Shown here piece after piece: positions 1 through 6,551 of a DNA stretch of 9,036 nucleotides; position 1 is the first letter of the stretch, and every line of letters begins with the position of its first letter. The position numbers and the translations under genes were made by a program. The notes under the pieces are model-generated. The model had not been told where the DNA came from. It did not search any database and saw only the letters and a list, made by a program, of their open reading frames with translations. The stretch is taken from contig CAMWUU010000123.1 in assembly GCA_947177515.1 (NCBI GenBank), forward strand, positions 1 through 9,036, given 5' to 3'. Source of the stretch: an uncultured Lachnospiraceae bacterium. Lineage in GTDB: Bacteria; Bacillota; Clostridia; Lachnospirales; Lachnospiraceae.

Positions 1-55
1 GCGGACAGAGAATCGTTTCCCGGAAGGTGGGTGCGGGGAGGGATTTTACGGAACT
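1..55 (+). repeat. 55-bp direct repeat, copy 1
   Basis: This segment is identical over 55 bp to 108-162, at an offset of 107 bp. It begins at the first base of the window, so the true repeat may extend further left. Two sub-segments (6-20 and 39-49) are complementary to the middle arm at 64-99. It is non-coding and G-rich in its centre. The element family is not recognised. Confidence 0.93.
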
Positions 56-63
56 GAAAAACA

Positions 64-99
64 GTAAAATCCCTTCCAGAACCCGGAAACGATTCTCTG
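64..99 (-). repeat. Inverted copy between the two direct repeats
   Basis: Bases 85-99 are the exact reverse complement of 6-20 (15 bp) and of 113-127. Bases 64-74 are the exact reverse complement of 39-49 (11 bp) and of 146-156. The centre (75-84) differs and is shorter than in the direct copies. The segment can form a hairpin with the left copy (loop 50-63) or, as the alternative, with the right copy (loop 100-112). Confidence 0.9.
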
Positions 100-107
100 G
101 GAGCTGT

Positions 108-162
108 GCGGACAGAGAATCGTTTCCCGGAAGGTGGGTGCGGGGAGGGATTTTACGGAACT
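108..162 (+). repeat. 55-bp direct repeat, copy 2
   Basis: Exact second copy of 1-55, ending 18 bp before the ATG of the LysR-type gene. It makes up most of that gene's immediate upstream region, so it would lie in the 5' leader or overlap the promoter. No convincing -35/-10 pair is visible here. A TATAAA at 162-167 lacks a -35 at the right distance. Confidence 0.93.
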
Positions 163-180
163 ATAAATAAGGAAAAGACT

Positions 181-1053
181 ATGACACTTTTAACATATCA
201 GGTTTTTCAGACAGTCGCCAGTATCGGCAGCTTTGTAAAAGCTGCCGATATTTTGGGCTTAACCCCTTCAGCGATCAGCCACACCATTTCATCAATGGAA
301 CAGGAACTTGGATTTTTTGTGCTAACCAGACGGAAATCCGGAATCACACTGACCAATTATGGGGAACATCTTCTCCCTTATGTCAACGCAGTTTTAAACA
401 GTAATGAGAGTTTACAGCAGGCGATTGCAGAGTGGAACGGCTTAAAGCGCGGGAAGGTCAAACTCGGCGTTTTTTCAAGCGTATGCACAAGTTGGCTTCC
501 GGATATCCTGCATTCGTTCGGGGAGAGGTATCCAGAGATAACTATCGAAGTATTTCAGGGCACATACGACGATGTATTTTACTGGATCAAAAACGGGGTC
601 GTAGACCTTGGTTTTTTGTCCGTGTCCAGCGCCAAAGATATTCCAATCAAACCACTCTACCGCGACCCGCTTTTATGTGTGCTGCCAAAAGGGATGGCGG
701 GAAAAGGCAAAAGATCCATGAAGATTGAAGAGATGCGCAGCCACCAGTTTGTCACACAGCGCGAGAGCACCGATGCGGACATCCAAAATTTCCTGAAGGA
801 AAATTCATTAAATATCCAGTCAAATTATCATGTGGTGGACGACCTTTCTACCGTTGCACTTGTAGCCAAAGGTTTTGGGATCTGCCTGATGCCGGAACTT
901 GTTATGCGCGATATCCCGTATGAGGTGGATTGTTACCCAATTGAACCCGCCGCGTGCCGGATTATCGGGCTGGCGGCGCTCAACCCGGACTTTATGGCTC
1001 CGGCGGTGCGGACGATGTATAATCATATTGTGGGGAAATATAATATGATATAA
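181..1053 (+). CDS. LysR-family transcriptional regulator
   Basis: A 290-residue DNA-binding transcription factor of the LysR family, normal in length. Residues 1-60 form the winged helix-turn-helix; the segment AADILGLTPSAISHTISSME at 21-40 is the typical recognition region, followed by a linker helix. Residues from about 88 to 285 match the periplasmic-binding-like effector domain (GKVKLGVFSSV, then the VDLGF and GFGICLMPELV patterns). The start at ATG 181 is preferred because AAGGA at 169-173 is well spaced and the protein begins as LysR proteins normally do. An in-frame GTG at 106 would add 25 residues encoded by the repeat. The effector and targets cannot be told from sequence. LysR genes often control a neighbour, but the divergent neighbour would be left of the window. 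It converges with the AraC gene. Confidence 0.93.
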   Translation: MTLLTYQVFQTVASIGSFVKAADILGLTPSAISHTISSMEQELGFFVLTRRKSGITLTNYGEHLLPYVNAVLNSNESLQQAIAEWNGLKRGKVKLGVFSSVCTSWLPDILHSFGERYPEITIEVFQGTYDDVFYWIKNGVVDLGFLSVSSAKDIPIKPLYRDPLLCVLPKGMAGKGKRSMKIEEMRSHQFVTQRESTDADIQNFLKENSLNIQSNYHVVDDLSTVALVAKGFGICLMPELVMRDIPYEVDCYPIEPAACRIIGLAALNPDFMAPAVRTMYNHIVGKYNMI

Positions 1054-1077
1054 AATTATTTTCCCCGCTTGTTTTTT
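1032..1077 (+). terminator. Candidate intrinsic terminator of the LysR gene
   Basis: GGGGAAA at 1032-1038 pairs with TTTCCCC at 1060-1066, with extra pairing TAAT (1041-1044) to ATTA (1055-1058). The plus-strand tail GCTTGTTTTTTG follows at 1067-1078. The left arm lies inside the last codons of the LysR gene and the right arm in the end of the AraC gene. The T-run is on the plus-strand side, so it should mainly stop the LysR transcript. The first T comes a few bases after the stem, which makes it less than ideal. Confidence 0.5.
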
Positions 1078-1949
1078 GAATCCCTGCGATATTCCAAAGG
1101 GGTGCAGTTCACGATCTCCTTAAACCGGCGGTTAAAGTTGGGGATATTGCGGAACCCGCAGGAAAAAGCAATCTCTGTGACTGTTTGTTCTGTTTCCAAA
1201 AGCAGTCTGCAAACAGCCTGAATACGCACCTGATTTAAATATTCAGTAACCGTAAGCCCAGAAAATTTTTTAAAGCAATTCATAAAATAGCTTTTGCTTA
1301 AATGCGCTTTTCTGGCAAGATCTGCAATAGTAATATATTCGGAAAAATGTCCGGCTATATATTCAATCACAGGATGCATAACTTTTGACAATCCTGATTT
1401 TTTATAATCGGAAAGCGTGATCTCACCACTTTTAATCAGAAGCCAGAAGAAGCGCATAAGTTCGCTTTTCAGTAATAAATCTTCTTCTGCAGTATTATTC
1501 CTTGAGCAGATAAAAATATTGTCCATAGAAATTCTCAATTCATTATAGCATGGGTTTTTAGCACAGACCGGCGTTTTAATCACACTCTTTCCTGAAATGA
1601 TTGGCTCAAGCAATTCCAGATAAAGCCGGTCGTCGCTGCCTCCCGTGATAAAGCGGGGATGAAAAAGAATGATATCATATGCGACTTGCCCAAAGGAAGG
1701 GTAAATCGAATGGATCGTGTTTGGCTGGATGACAATAATATCGTCGGGTTTTGCGGTAAAAATATCGTTACCCCGCCGGAACGTACAACTTCCACTTAGG
1801 ATCATGCATAGTTCGAACTCCTTATGCCAATGCAGGGTCACAGCGGGGTAATAATCCGGCATGATCCCCCGACAGTAGCTGTACGGTACGAATACGGAAC
1901 TGTGTTTGACAGGTTCTTCTTTACTGGGATCGTTGGGTTGTTTTTGCAT
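1056..1949 (-). CDS. AraC/XylS-family transcriptional regulator with cupin sensor domain
   Basis: A 297-residue regulator read on the minus strand. The N-terminal part (about 20-120) has the cupin signature of sugar-sensing AraC proteins: HWHKEFELCMILSG at 40-53, then a glycine/aspartate turn and IQPNTIHS at 74-81. The C-terminal part (about 190-292) is the double helix-turn-helix: first HTH ITIADLARKAHLSKSYFMNCFKK at about 206-228, second around TVTEIAFSCGFRNIPNFNRRFKE at 256-278, ending PLEYRR. The start ATG (1947-1949) has a strong GGAGGG site at 1955-1960 and is well supported. It diverges from the GH95 gene, the usual arrangement for a local activator of a glycan-use operon responding to a sugar product; that role is inferred. 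Confidence 0.95.
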   Translation of the reverse strand: MQKQPNDPSKEEPVKHSSVFVPYSYCRGIMPDYYPAVTLHWHKEFELCMILSGSCTFRRGNDIFTAKPDDIIVIQPNTIHSIYPSFGQVAYDIILFHPRFITGGSDDRLYLELLEPIISGKSVIKTPVCAKNPCYNELRISMDNIFICSRNNTAEEDLLLKSELMRFFWLLIKSGEITLSDYKKSGLSKVMHPVIEYIAGHFSEYITIADLARKAHLSKSYFMNCFKKFSGLTVTEYLNQVRIQAVCRLLLETEQTVTEIAFSCGFRNIPNFNRRFKEIVNCTPLEYRRDSKNKRGK

Positions 1950-1967
1950 TGCCGCCCTCCAAAAAGT

Positions 1968-1973
1968 ATTATA
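1968..1973 (-). promoter_or_regulatory. Near-consensus -10 box for the AraC gene
   Basis: Read on the minus strand this is a perfect TATAAT, about 19 bp upstream of the AraC start codon and just before its GGAGGG site. That leaves a very short leader. The -35 region 17-18 bp further upstream (TGTTTT/GTTTTT) is weak, so activation or autoregulation is possible. Confidence 0.5.
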
Positions 1974-2011
1974 GTATATGTTTTCTCCCTAAAAACAGTG
2001 GATAATAAGAT

Positions 2012-2028
2012 TATGATACAGTATCATA
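2012..2028. promoter_or_regulatory. 17-bp palindrome in the divergent control region, possible operator
   Basis: The sequence TATGATACAGTATCATA is a perfect dyad around one central base. It lies in the 122 bp between the AraC start and the GH95 start. Both halves resemble -10 boxes (TATGAT 2012-2017, TATCAT 2022-2027); TATCAT has a weak TGGATA at -35 with 17-bp spacing (1999-2004). A regulator bound here could act on the GH95 promoter and also on the AraC promoter. AraC sites are usually direct repeats, so the bound protein may be a different regulator. Confidence 0.45.
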
Positions 2029-2058
2029 GCATATGGAAATAAGAACGTCAATATTAGA

Positions 2059-2074
2059 AGGAGGGCTATTATTG
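2059..2074 (+). promoter_or_regulatory. Ribosome binding site that fixes a TTG start for GH95
   Basis: AGGAGG (2059-2064) followed by 7 bases and then TTG (2072-2074). This is the only good ribosome binding site near the beginning of the reading frame. The resulting protein starts (M)NKLWYKNPA, as expected for the family, whose conserved sequence begins immediately. A rare TTG start could lower translation. Confidence 0.75.
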
Positions 2075-4291
2075 AATAAGCTTTGGTATAAAAATCCAGC
2101 GGCAAATTGGAATCATGCACTTCCGCTGGGGAATGGGTATATGGGTGCGATGTGTTTTGGCGGGAATATGGTTGACCGCTTTCAGCTTAATGTGGACAGC
2201 CTTTGGTATGGCGGTTTCCGTGATAGGATCAATCCCGATGCAAGAAAAAATATTCCAGAAATACGCCGCCTGATTGAGGAAGGCAAAATTTCAGAAGCAG
2301 AAAAACTTGCAAATCTCGCAATGGCGGCAATTCCTGACTATCAATGCCATTACGAACCACTTTGTGATCTTTTTGTAATTCCTGATCATGGGGAAAATAT
2401 CAGTGTTTTTGGTCTGCGGGACGGATGGGGCGAGCAGATTTACAAAATGCGCCCATGTGAAGACTATACCCGGCAACTTGATATTGACAGGGGGATTCAT
2501 ACTGTTTCCTATGCCATAAATGGTGTTTTATATTTAAGGGAAAGCTTTCTTTCTTACCCTGACCAGGTAATGGTTATGAGAAGCAAGGGAGCAGAAATTT
2601 CCGTTATCATCGAGCGGGGTGTTTTTATGGAAAACCTGAAAAAGCTAGATGAAAACACTCTTTGTATGGAAGGGCAGTCCGGCGCGGATGGTGTGAAATA
2701 TTGTTTTTGCATCAGGGCAGTAAAGGGTTCTTGTGGCATTATTGGAAAGACACTAAGATGCGGCAGGGATGCCGTTCTGATTGCCTGTGCTGAAACAAGC
2801 TTTTATAGCGAAGACCCTTGTAGAACCGTTCTGGAGCGGATAGATAACGCCCAGAAAATCGGGTACGACAAACTGAGGGAACGGCATATTATAGATGTTT
2901 CGCAGATTATGGACAGGTGCAGGCTTGGGATCGAATGTAACTGCCAGGATGATATCCCTACCGACAGCCGGCTGAGGGCTGTCCAAAATGGAGGAGAGGA
3001 TCTGGGGCTTGTAAATCTTTCTTTTGCCTATGGAAGATACCTGCTTGCGGCTTCCAGCCGGCCAGGAAGCCTGCCCGCCAATCTGCAGGGGATATGGAAC
3101 AACAGTTTTACTCCTGTGTGGGACAGTAAATATACCATAAATATTAATACCCAGATGAATTACTGGCATGCGGAAAACTGTAATCTTTCTAAGATGCATC
3201 TTCCGCTTTTTGAGCATATCAAACGTATGTATCCACGGGGCAGGGAAACAGCAGAAAAAATGTACGGCGCAAAGGGTTTTGTTGCCCACCACAACACTGA
3301 TATTTGGGGGGACTGCGCCCCGCAGGATACCCTGCCGTCATCAACTTACTGGCAGATGGGTGCAGCGTGGCTTTGCCTGCATATTTTTGAGCACTACCGC
3401 TATACGGGGGATAAAAAATTTTTGGAGGAATATCTTCCATATGCAAAAGAAGCTGCCCTGTTTTTTGAAGAAACACTAACCAAAAATAAGGAGGGTGAAC
3501 TGGTGGTATCCCCGACGACTTCCCCGGAAAACTCTTATCGGCTGCCTAACGGGGAGGTTGGAAACCTCTGTTCGGGTGCGTCGATGGACAGCCAGATCCT
3601 TACGGAGCTTTTTTCGGGATTGCTTGAGTTTGGAATGCTTTCGCGGGATGAGCAGCAACGATACGAGGAAATCCTAGAACACCTTCCAGGAATCAAGATC
3701 GGGAAAAACGGTACGATACAAGAATGGGCAAAGCCTTATGAGGAAGTTGATCCGGGACACAGGCATATTTCCCACCTGTTTGCGCTTTATCCTGCTGCAC
3801 AGATTGATTTTTCTGATCGGCGGCTGATATCTGCAGCAGAAAAGACATTGCTTTGCAGACTGGAAAATGGTGGCGGGCACACAGGATGGAGCAGGGCATG
3901 GATTATCAACCTCTGGGCAAGGATGCGCGATGGAAGACGTGCATGGGAGGATATCAGAAAATACTTTGAACTCTCCGTTTTGCCGAATCTTTTTGATAAT
4001 CACCCGCCTTTTCAGATTGACGGAAATTTTGGTACAACAGCGGCGGTTGCGGAGATGCTTTTACAGAGCCATAACGGGAAACTCGTTTTCTTTCCCGCCC
4101 TGCCAAAGGAATGGAAAAGTGGATTTGTTACCGGACTAGTCGCAAGGGGTGGCATTGAGGTGGATATGAAATGGGGCGAAGGGCAAGGCGATGTTACATT
4201 AAGAACAAAAGAAAACAAGAGGGTGTTGGTTGAGGGAATTGGAGAAATCGAACTTGTGTCCGGAGAAAATAGGTTCCATGTCAAATATTGA
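2072..4291 (+). CDS. GH95 glycoside hydrolase (alpha-L-fucosidase / alpha-L-galactosidase)
   Basis: A 739-residue enzyme of glycoside hydrolase family 95, normal in length, which removes terminal alpha-L-fucose or alpha-L-galactose by inversion. Opening motif ANWNHALPLGNGYMGAMCFGG and DSLWYGG are typical of the N-terminal beta domain. The catalytic (alpha/alpha)6 barrel runs from about 300 to 660. Expected active-site residues are present: NIN (Asn357, Asn359) in TININTQMNYW, Glu486 in SPTTSPEN, and Asp650 in FQIDGNFG. The start is taken as TTG 2072 because AGGAGG at 2059-2064 sits 7 bp upstream. An in-frame ATG at 2033 has no ribosome binding site and lies almost at the likely transcription start. 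No signal peptide is seen, so it probably acts on imported oligosaccharides in the cytoplasm. Thr355, two residues before Asn357, may point to the L-galactosidase subtype. First gene of the cluster opposite the AraC regulator. Confidence 0.94.
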   Translation: MNKLWYKNPAANWNHALPLGNGYMGAMCFGGNMVDRFQLNVDSLWYGGFRDRINPDARKNIPEIRRLIEEGKISEAEKLANLAMAAIPDYQCHYEPLCDLFVIPDHGENISVFGLRDGWGEQIYKMRPCEDYTRQLDIDRGIHTVSYAINGVLYLRESFLSYPDQVMVMRSKGAEISVIIERGVFMENLKKLDENTLCMEGQSGADGVKYCFCIRAVKGSCGIIGKTLRCGRDAVLIACAETSFYSEDPCRTVLERIDNAQKIGYDKLRERHIIDVSQIMDRCRLGIECNCQDDIPTDSRLRAVQNGGEDLGLVNLSFAYGRYLLAASSRPGSLPANLQGIWNNSFTPVWDSKYTININTQMNYWHAENCNLSKMHLPLFEHIKRMYPRGRETAEKMYGAKGFVAHHNTDIWGDCAPQDTLPSSTYWQMGAAWLCLHIFEHYRYTGDKKFLEEYLPYAKEAALFFEETLTKNKEGELVVSPTTSPENSYRLPNGEVGNLCSGASMDSQILTELFSGLLEFGMLSRDEQQRYEEILEHLPGIKIGKNGTIQEWAKPYEEVDPGHRHISHLFALYPAAQIDFSDRRLISAAEKTLLCRLENGGGHTGWSRAWIINLWARMRDGRRAWEDIRKYFELSVLPNLFDNHPPFQIDGNFGTTAAVAEMLLQSHNGKLVFFPALPKEWKSGFVTGLVARGGIEVDMKWGEGQGDVTLRTKENKRVLVEGIGEIELVSGENRFHVKY

Positions 4292-4322
4292 TAGTCTGTG
4301 AAATAATTTCTTAAAGCCATCA

Positions 4323-4351
4323 TTGATTTATAGGGCAGCCAGCGGTATAAT
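4323..4351 (+). promoter_or_regulatory. Promoter candidate for GH105 gene
   Basis: TTGATT (4323-4328), a 17-bp spacer and a perfect TATAAT (4346-4351) form a good sigma-A-type promoter. Transcription would start near 4358, about 80 bases before the GH105 gene. The -10 falls in the loop of the inverted repeat 4328-4373. This gives the GH105 gene its own promoter in addition to any read-through from GH95. Confidence 0.6.
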
Positions 4352-4373
4352 AGAACCGTTGGCTGCCCTGTAA
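4328..4373. repeat. Long inverted repeat between GH95 and GH105 (operator or hairpin)
   Basis: A 14-bp stem, 4332-4345 with 4356-4369, has a single G·T wobble. It is extended by TTTA/TAAA-type pairing at 4328-4331 and 4370-4373, giving about 18 pairs around a 10-base loop (4346-4355). The following plus-strand sequence GTAAAAATCTT is not T-rich, so it is a poor intrinsic terminator in either direction. It could be an operator covering the promoter's spacer and start site, or an RNA hairpin in a GH95 read-through transcript that slows decay or reduces read-through. Confidence 0.85.
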
Positions 4374-4440
4374 AAATCTTAAAAGGAACAGGAAAGTGCA
4401 CCGAAATGGAACCCACATTTACAAATAAAGGGGGATGAAA

Positions 4441-5472
4441 ATGGAAAAAATAGGGAATCAAGACCTTATCGACGCTATCACCGCGGTCGTAAAAAAGACC
4501 ATGACGATGGACTTGACCTGGGAATGGCCTTGCGGTGTGGCGTACTATGGCATCTGCCGTGCATGGGAACTGACAAAAAACCAGGAATATCTGGATTTTC
4601 TTGCTGATTGGACAAAACAATATCAAAAACTTGGCTTGCCCGCATGGAATGTCAATACCTGCGCGATGGGGCATATGATGCTGACACTCTACCAGCAGAC
4701 GGGGGAAGAATTTTATCACGATATTATAAAATCCAAGATAAAATATCTGCGTGAGGATGCCCTGCGCTTTGGTGACAGAGTTTTGCAGCACACAGTTTCC
4801 TCGGAAAATGATTTTCCTGAACAATGCTGGGCGGATACCCTGTTTATGGCGGCGTTTTTTATGCTGCGCGTGGGCGTGATGGAAAAGGATGAGGATCTGA
4901 TTTTGGATGCGTTAAACCAGTATTACTGGCATATCCAGTATCTGCAAAATAAGGAAACCGGGCTTTGGTACCACGGTTACAGCCATGTGGCACAAAGCCA
5001 TATGTCCAGCATCCATTGGGGGCGCGCGAATGCCTGGGCAGCATACACCATGGCGCAGGTGAAAAAACTTTTGTCTAACTGGTATCTTTACCCGCAGTGC
5101 ATGGAGATAGAATGTTCGCTGCGTGACCAGTTGGCAGCCCTGAAATTCTTACAGTCGGAGAATGGGTTGTGGCGCACAATTCTGGATGATGGGAGTGCCT
5201 ACGAGGAGGTTTCCGCCTCCTGCGGTATTGCTGCGGCAATGATTGACAATGCCAACCCGCTGCATCTTCCGTATGTGGAGAAAGCGGTCGCGGGCGTGCT
5301 TTCAAATATCACGGCGGACGGCAGGGTTTTAAATGTATCGGGTGGTACGGCGGTTATGAAAGATGCGAACGGGTATAAGCAGGTGCCTAAGGGATGGATC
5401 CAGGGCTGGGGGCAGGGGCTTGCACTCGCTCTGCTTACGGCATATGCACAATTTAAAAAGGGGAGGGAGTAA
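4441..5472 (+). CDS. GH105-type unsaturated uronyl hydrolase (YteR/RhiN-like)
   Basis: A 343-residue (alpha/alpha)6-barrel enzyme. Family members remove the 4,5-unsaturated galacturonic or glucuronic acid left at the non-reducing end by polysaccharide lyases, by hydrating the double bond. Supporting motifs are EWPCGVAYYGI near the N-terminus, CWADTLFMAAFFML with Asp132 as the likely catalytic acid, LWYHGY, HWGRANAW at about 192-199 and EEVSASCGIAAAM. The C-terminus QGWGQGLALALL closes the barrel. It is slightly shorter than YteR (about 370). The start at ATG 4441 has AAGGGGG at 4428-4434 at good spacing; ATG 4435 is too close to it. No signal peptide, so cytoplasmic. The preceding GH95 and following methyltransferase suggest co-expression. 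Family GH88 is a close alternative, and the exact uronic acid and partner sugar cannot be read from the sequence. Confidence 0.88.
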   Translation: MEKIGNQDLIDAITAVVKKTMTMDLTWEWPCGVAYYGICRAWELTKNQEYLDFLADWTKQYQKLGLPAWNVNTCAMGHMMLTLYQQTGEEFYHDIIKSKIKYLREDALRFGDRVLQHTVSSENDFPEQCWADTLFMAAFFMLRVGVMEKDEDLILDALNQYYWHIQYLQNKETGLWYHGYSHVAQSHMSSIHWGRANAWAAYTMAQVKKLLSNWYLYPQCMEIECSLRDQLAALKFLQSENGLWRTILDDGSAYEEVSASCGIAAAMIDNANPLHLPYVEKAVAGVLSNITADGRVLNVSGGTAVMKDANGYKQVPKGWIQGWGQGLALALLTAYAQFKKGRE

Positions 5473-5476
5473 GGCA

Positions 5477-6349
5477 ATGAATGTGATTTGGTCAAGTTAT
5501 GTGCAGGGTGCAAAAACCCTGTATTATTCCCGCAAGCTGCGGTTTAATGATCTGTTTATGGAACAGTACAAGGAACTGTTTTCGTTAGAGGAAAAGAAAA
5601 GCCTGAAAATTCTTGAAATCGGCTGCGGGCCGGGGGCACTTGCAGGGGCACTTCACCGCTGGTATCCGGATGCAAAGATTACGGCGGTTGACCGTGACAG
5701 TGAATTTATCTGCTTTGCGAGGGAGCACGAGGATGGGATTTCATTTGTGGAAGGGGACGCGACGGCACTTCCTTTTGAAGATAATAGTTTTGATGTTGTT
5801 ATATCCAATACGGTTAGCGAACATGTGGAGCCTTCTGGATTTTATGGGGAACAGTTCCGTGTATTAAAGACGGGTGGGGTCTGCCTGGTGCTTTCTTCCC
5901 GCAAAGGAATCCGGATTGTCCCGGACTGCCTGGCACCAAATGATGATGAAGAGCGTTTTTGGGAAAAAGCCAGAAAGTATGACAATATGATGGAAAAATT
6001 TTCCATATGCAAATATCCAATGAGCGAGGCGGAATTGCCTGCCGCGGTGGCAAGGTATGGTTTTAAGGATGTTAGGACGGGCTATGCGGTAGTTAACCTG
6101 ACACCGGATGACCCAAAATATCCGAAAACTTTGGCCTATGATATGATTGAGGCGGAGCGTTATTCAGAATTGGAGGGGATTGATTCTGTGCTATGTTCCA
6201 TGCCGGAACATTTTGCAGCAGAGGAAGTTGAGGAGATGAAGCGCCTTGCAAATGCCAGATATGATGCCAGGATTGCCCAGTATGACAGCGGTCAGAAGCA
6301 ATGGGATACCAATGTGTCCGTGATTATGGTAGTCCGTGGGATAAAATAA
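5477..6349 (+). CDS. Class I SAM-dependent methyltransferase
   Basis: A 290-residue methyltransferase of the Methyltransf_11/UbiE-like type. Motif I ILEIGCGPG at 45-53 binds S-adenosylmethionine. VDRD at 71-74 supplies the acidic residue for the ribose, GDATALPF at 93-100 is the adenine-side loop, and FDVVISNTVSEHV at 105-117 is the motif IV region. The substrate-binding C-terminal half is not recognised, so the methyl acceptor is unknown. The ATG lies 4 nt after the GH105 stop, and its ribosome binding site GGGAGGGAG (5461-5469) is inside the end of that gene, so the two are almost certainly co-transcribed and probably translationally coupled. A longer frame with upstream starts is unlikely because it would overlap GH105. 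A role on a sugar, for example an O-methylated one, is possible but unsupported. Confidence 0.88.
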   Translation: MNVIWSSYVQGAKTLYYSRKLRFNDLFMEQYKELFSLEEKKSLKILEIGCGPGALAGALHRWYPDAKITAVDRDSEFICFAREHEDGISFVEGDATALPFEDNSFDVVISNTVSEHVEPSGFYGEQFRVLKTGGVCLVLSSRKGIRIVPDCLAPNDDEERFWEKARKYDNMMEKFSICKYPMSEAELPAAVARYGFKDVRTGYAVVNLTPDDPKYPKTLAYDMIEAERYSELEGIDSVLCSMPEHFAAEEVEEMKRLANARYDARIAQYDSGQKQWDTNVSVIMVVRGIK

Positions 6350-6416
6350 GGGGCTTTAGGGAATGGAAGTTTCCGGCAGCAGGGGATACTGTGCGGGAAA
6401 CCGGAAATCTATGGGG

Positions 6417-6460
6417 GCTGTTGCAGATTATCGTTCTGCAACAGCTTTTTAAATTTTTTT
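6417..6460 (+). terminator. Intrinsic terminator after the methyltransferase gene
   Basis: A perfect 11-bp stem, GCTGTTGCAGA (6417-6427) with TCTGCAACAGC (6435-6445), encloses a 7-base loop. It is followed by TTTTT, AAA, TTTTTTT. This is a textbook rho-independent terminator, 67 bp after the methyltransferase stop, and it separates the carbohydrate cluster from the sigma-factor module. The sequence at 6350-6416 holds no other strong signal. Confidence 0.95.
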
Positions 6461-6469
6461 GATTTGGAG

Positions 6470-6497
6470 TGTAACTTTTTAAAATCTCCTGCGAATA
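6470..6497 (+). promoter_or_regulatory. Candidate ECF-sigma promoter upstream of the lipoprotein gene
   Basis: TGTAAC (6470-6475), 16 bp beginning with a run of five T, then CGAATA (6492-6497). ECF promoters of Gram-positive bacteria commonly read TGAAAC, a T-rich start to a 16-17 bp spacer, and CGT-type -10; this matches well but not perfectly. It begins 10 bp after the terminator T-run and would give a leader of about 48 bases. A sigma-A reading (TTGATT 6459-6464, TAAAAT 6480-6485) has a spacer of only 15 bp and is less convincing. Confidence 0.45.
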
Positions 6498-6551
6498 ATA
6501 GGTGTAAAGGAAAACAGCAACAAGCTGAACACAAAAAAGGAGAGTGGATTT

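Noticed and set aside
1..162. CRISPR array
   Set aside because: Only two direct copies, too long (55 bp), with an inverted copy between them rather than a unique spacer.
106..180. N-terminal extension of the LysR protein from GTG 106
   Set aside because: The extra 25 residues are encoded by the direct repeat and have no LysR similarity; ATG 181 has a proper ribosome binding site and the normal family N-terminus.
2033..2071. ATG 2033 as the start of the GH95 gene
   Set aside because: No ribosome binding site precedes it, it touches the palindrome/promoter region, and AGGAGG plus TTG 2072 gives the expected family N-terminus.
2753..3292. Minus-strand open frame of 179 codons
   Set aside because: Fully inside GH95 on the other strand, including the catalytic Asn region; no family resemblance.
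4012..4824. Long minus-strand open frame of 270 codons
   Set aside because: It is antisense to the clear GH95 and GH105 coding regions and its protein has no recognisable domain; it is Pro/Phe/Ser-rich as usual for shadow frames.
6350..6416. Riboswitch or small RNA before the terminator
   Set aside because: Only a 6-bp TTCCGG/CCGGAA pairing (6371-6376 with 6401-6406) and no known conserved core; it is simply the 3' end of the methyltransferase transcript.
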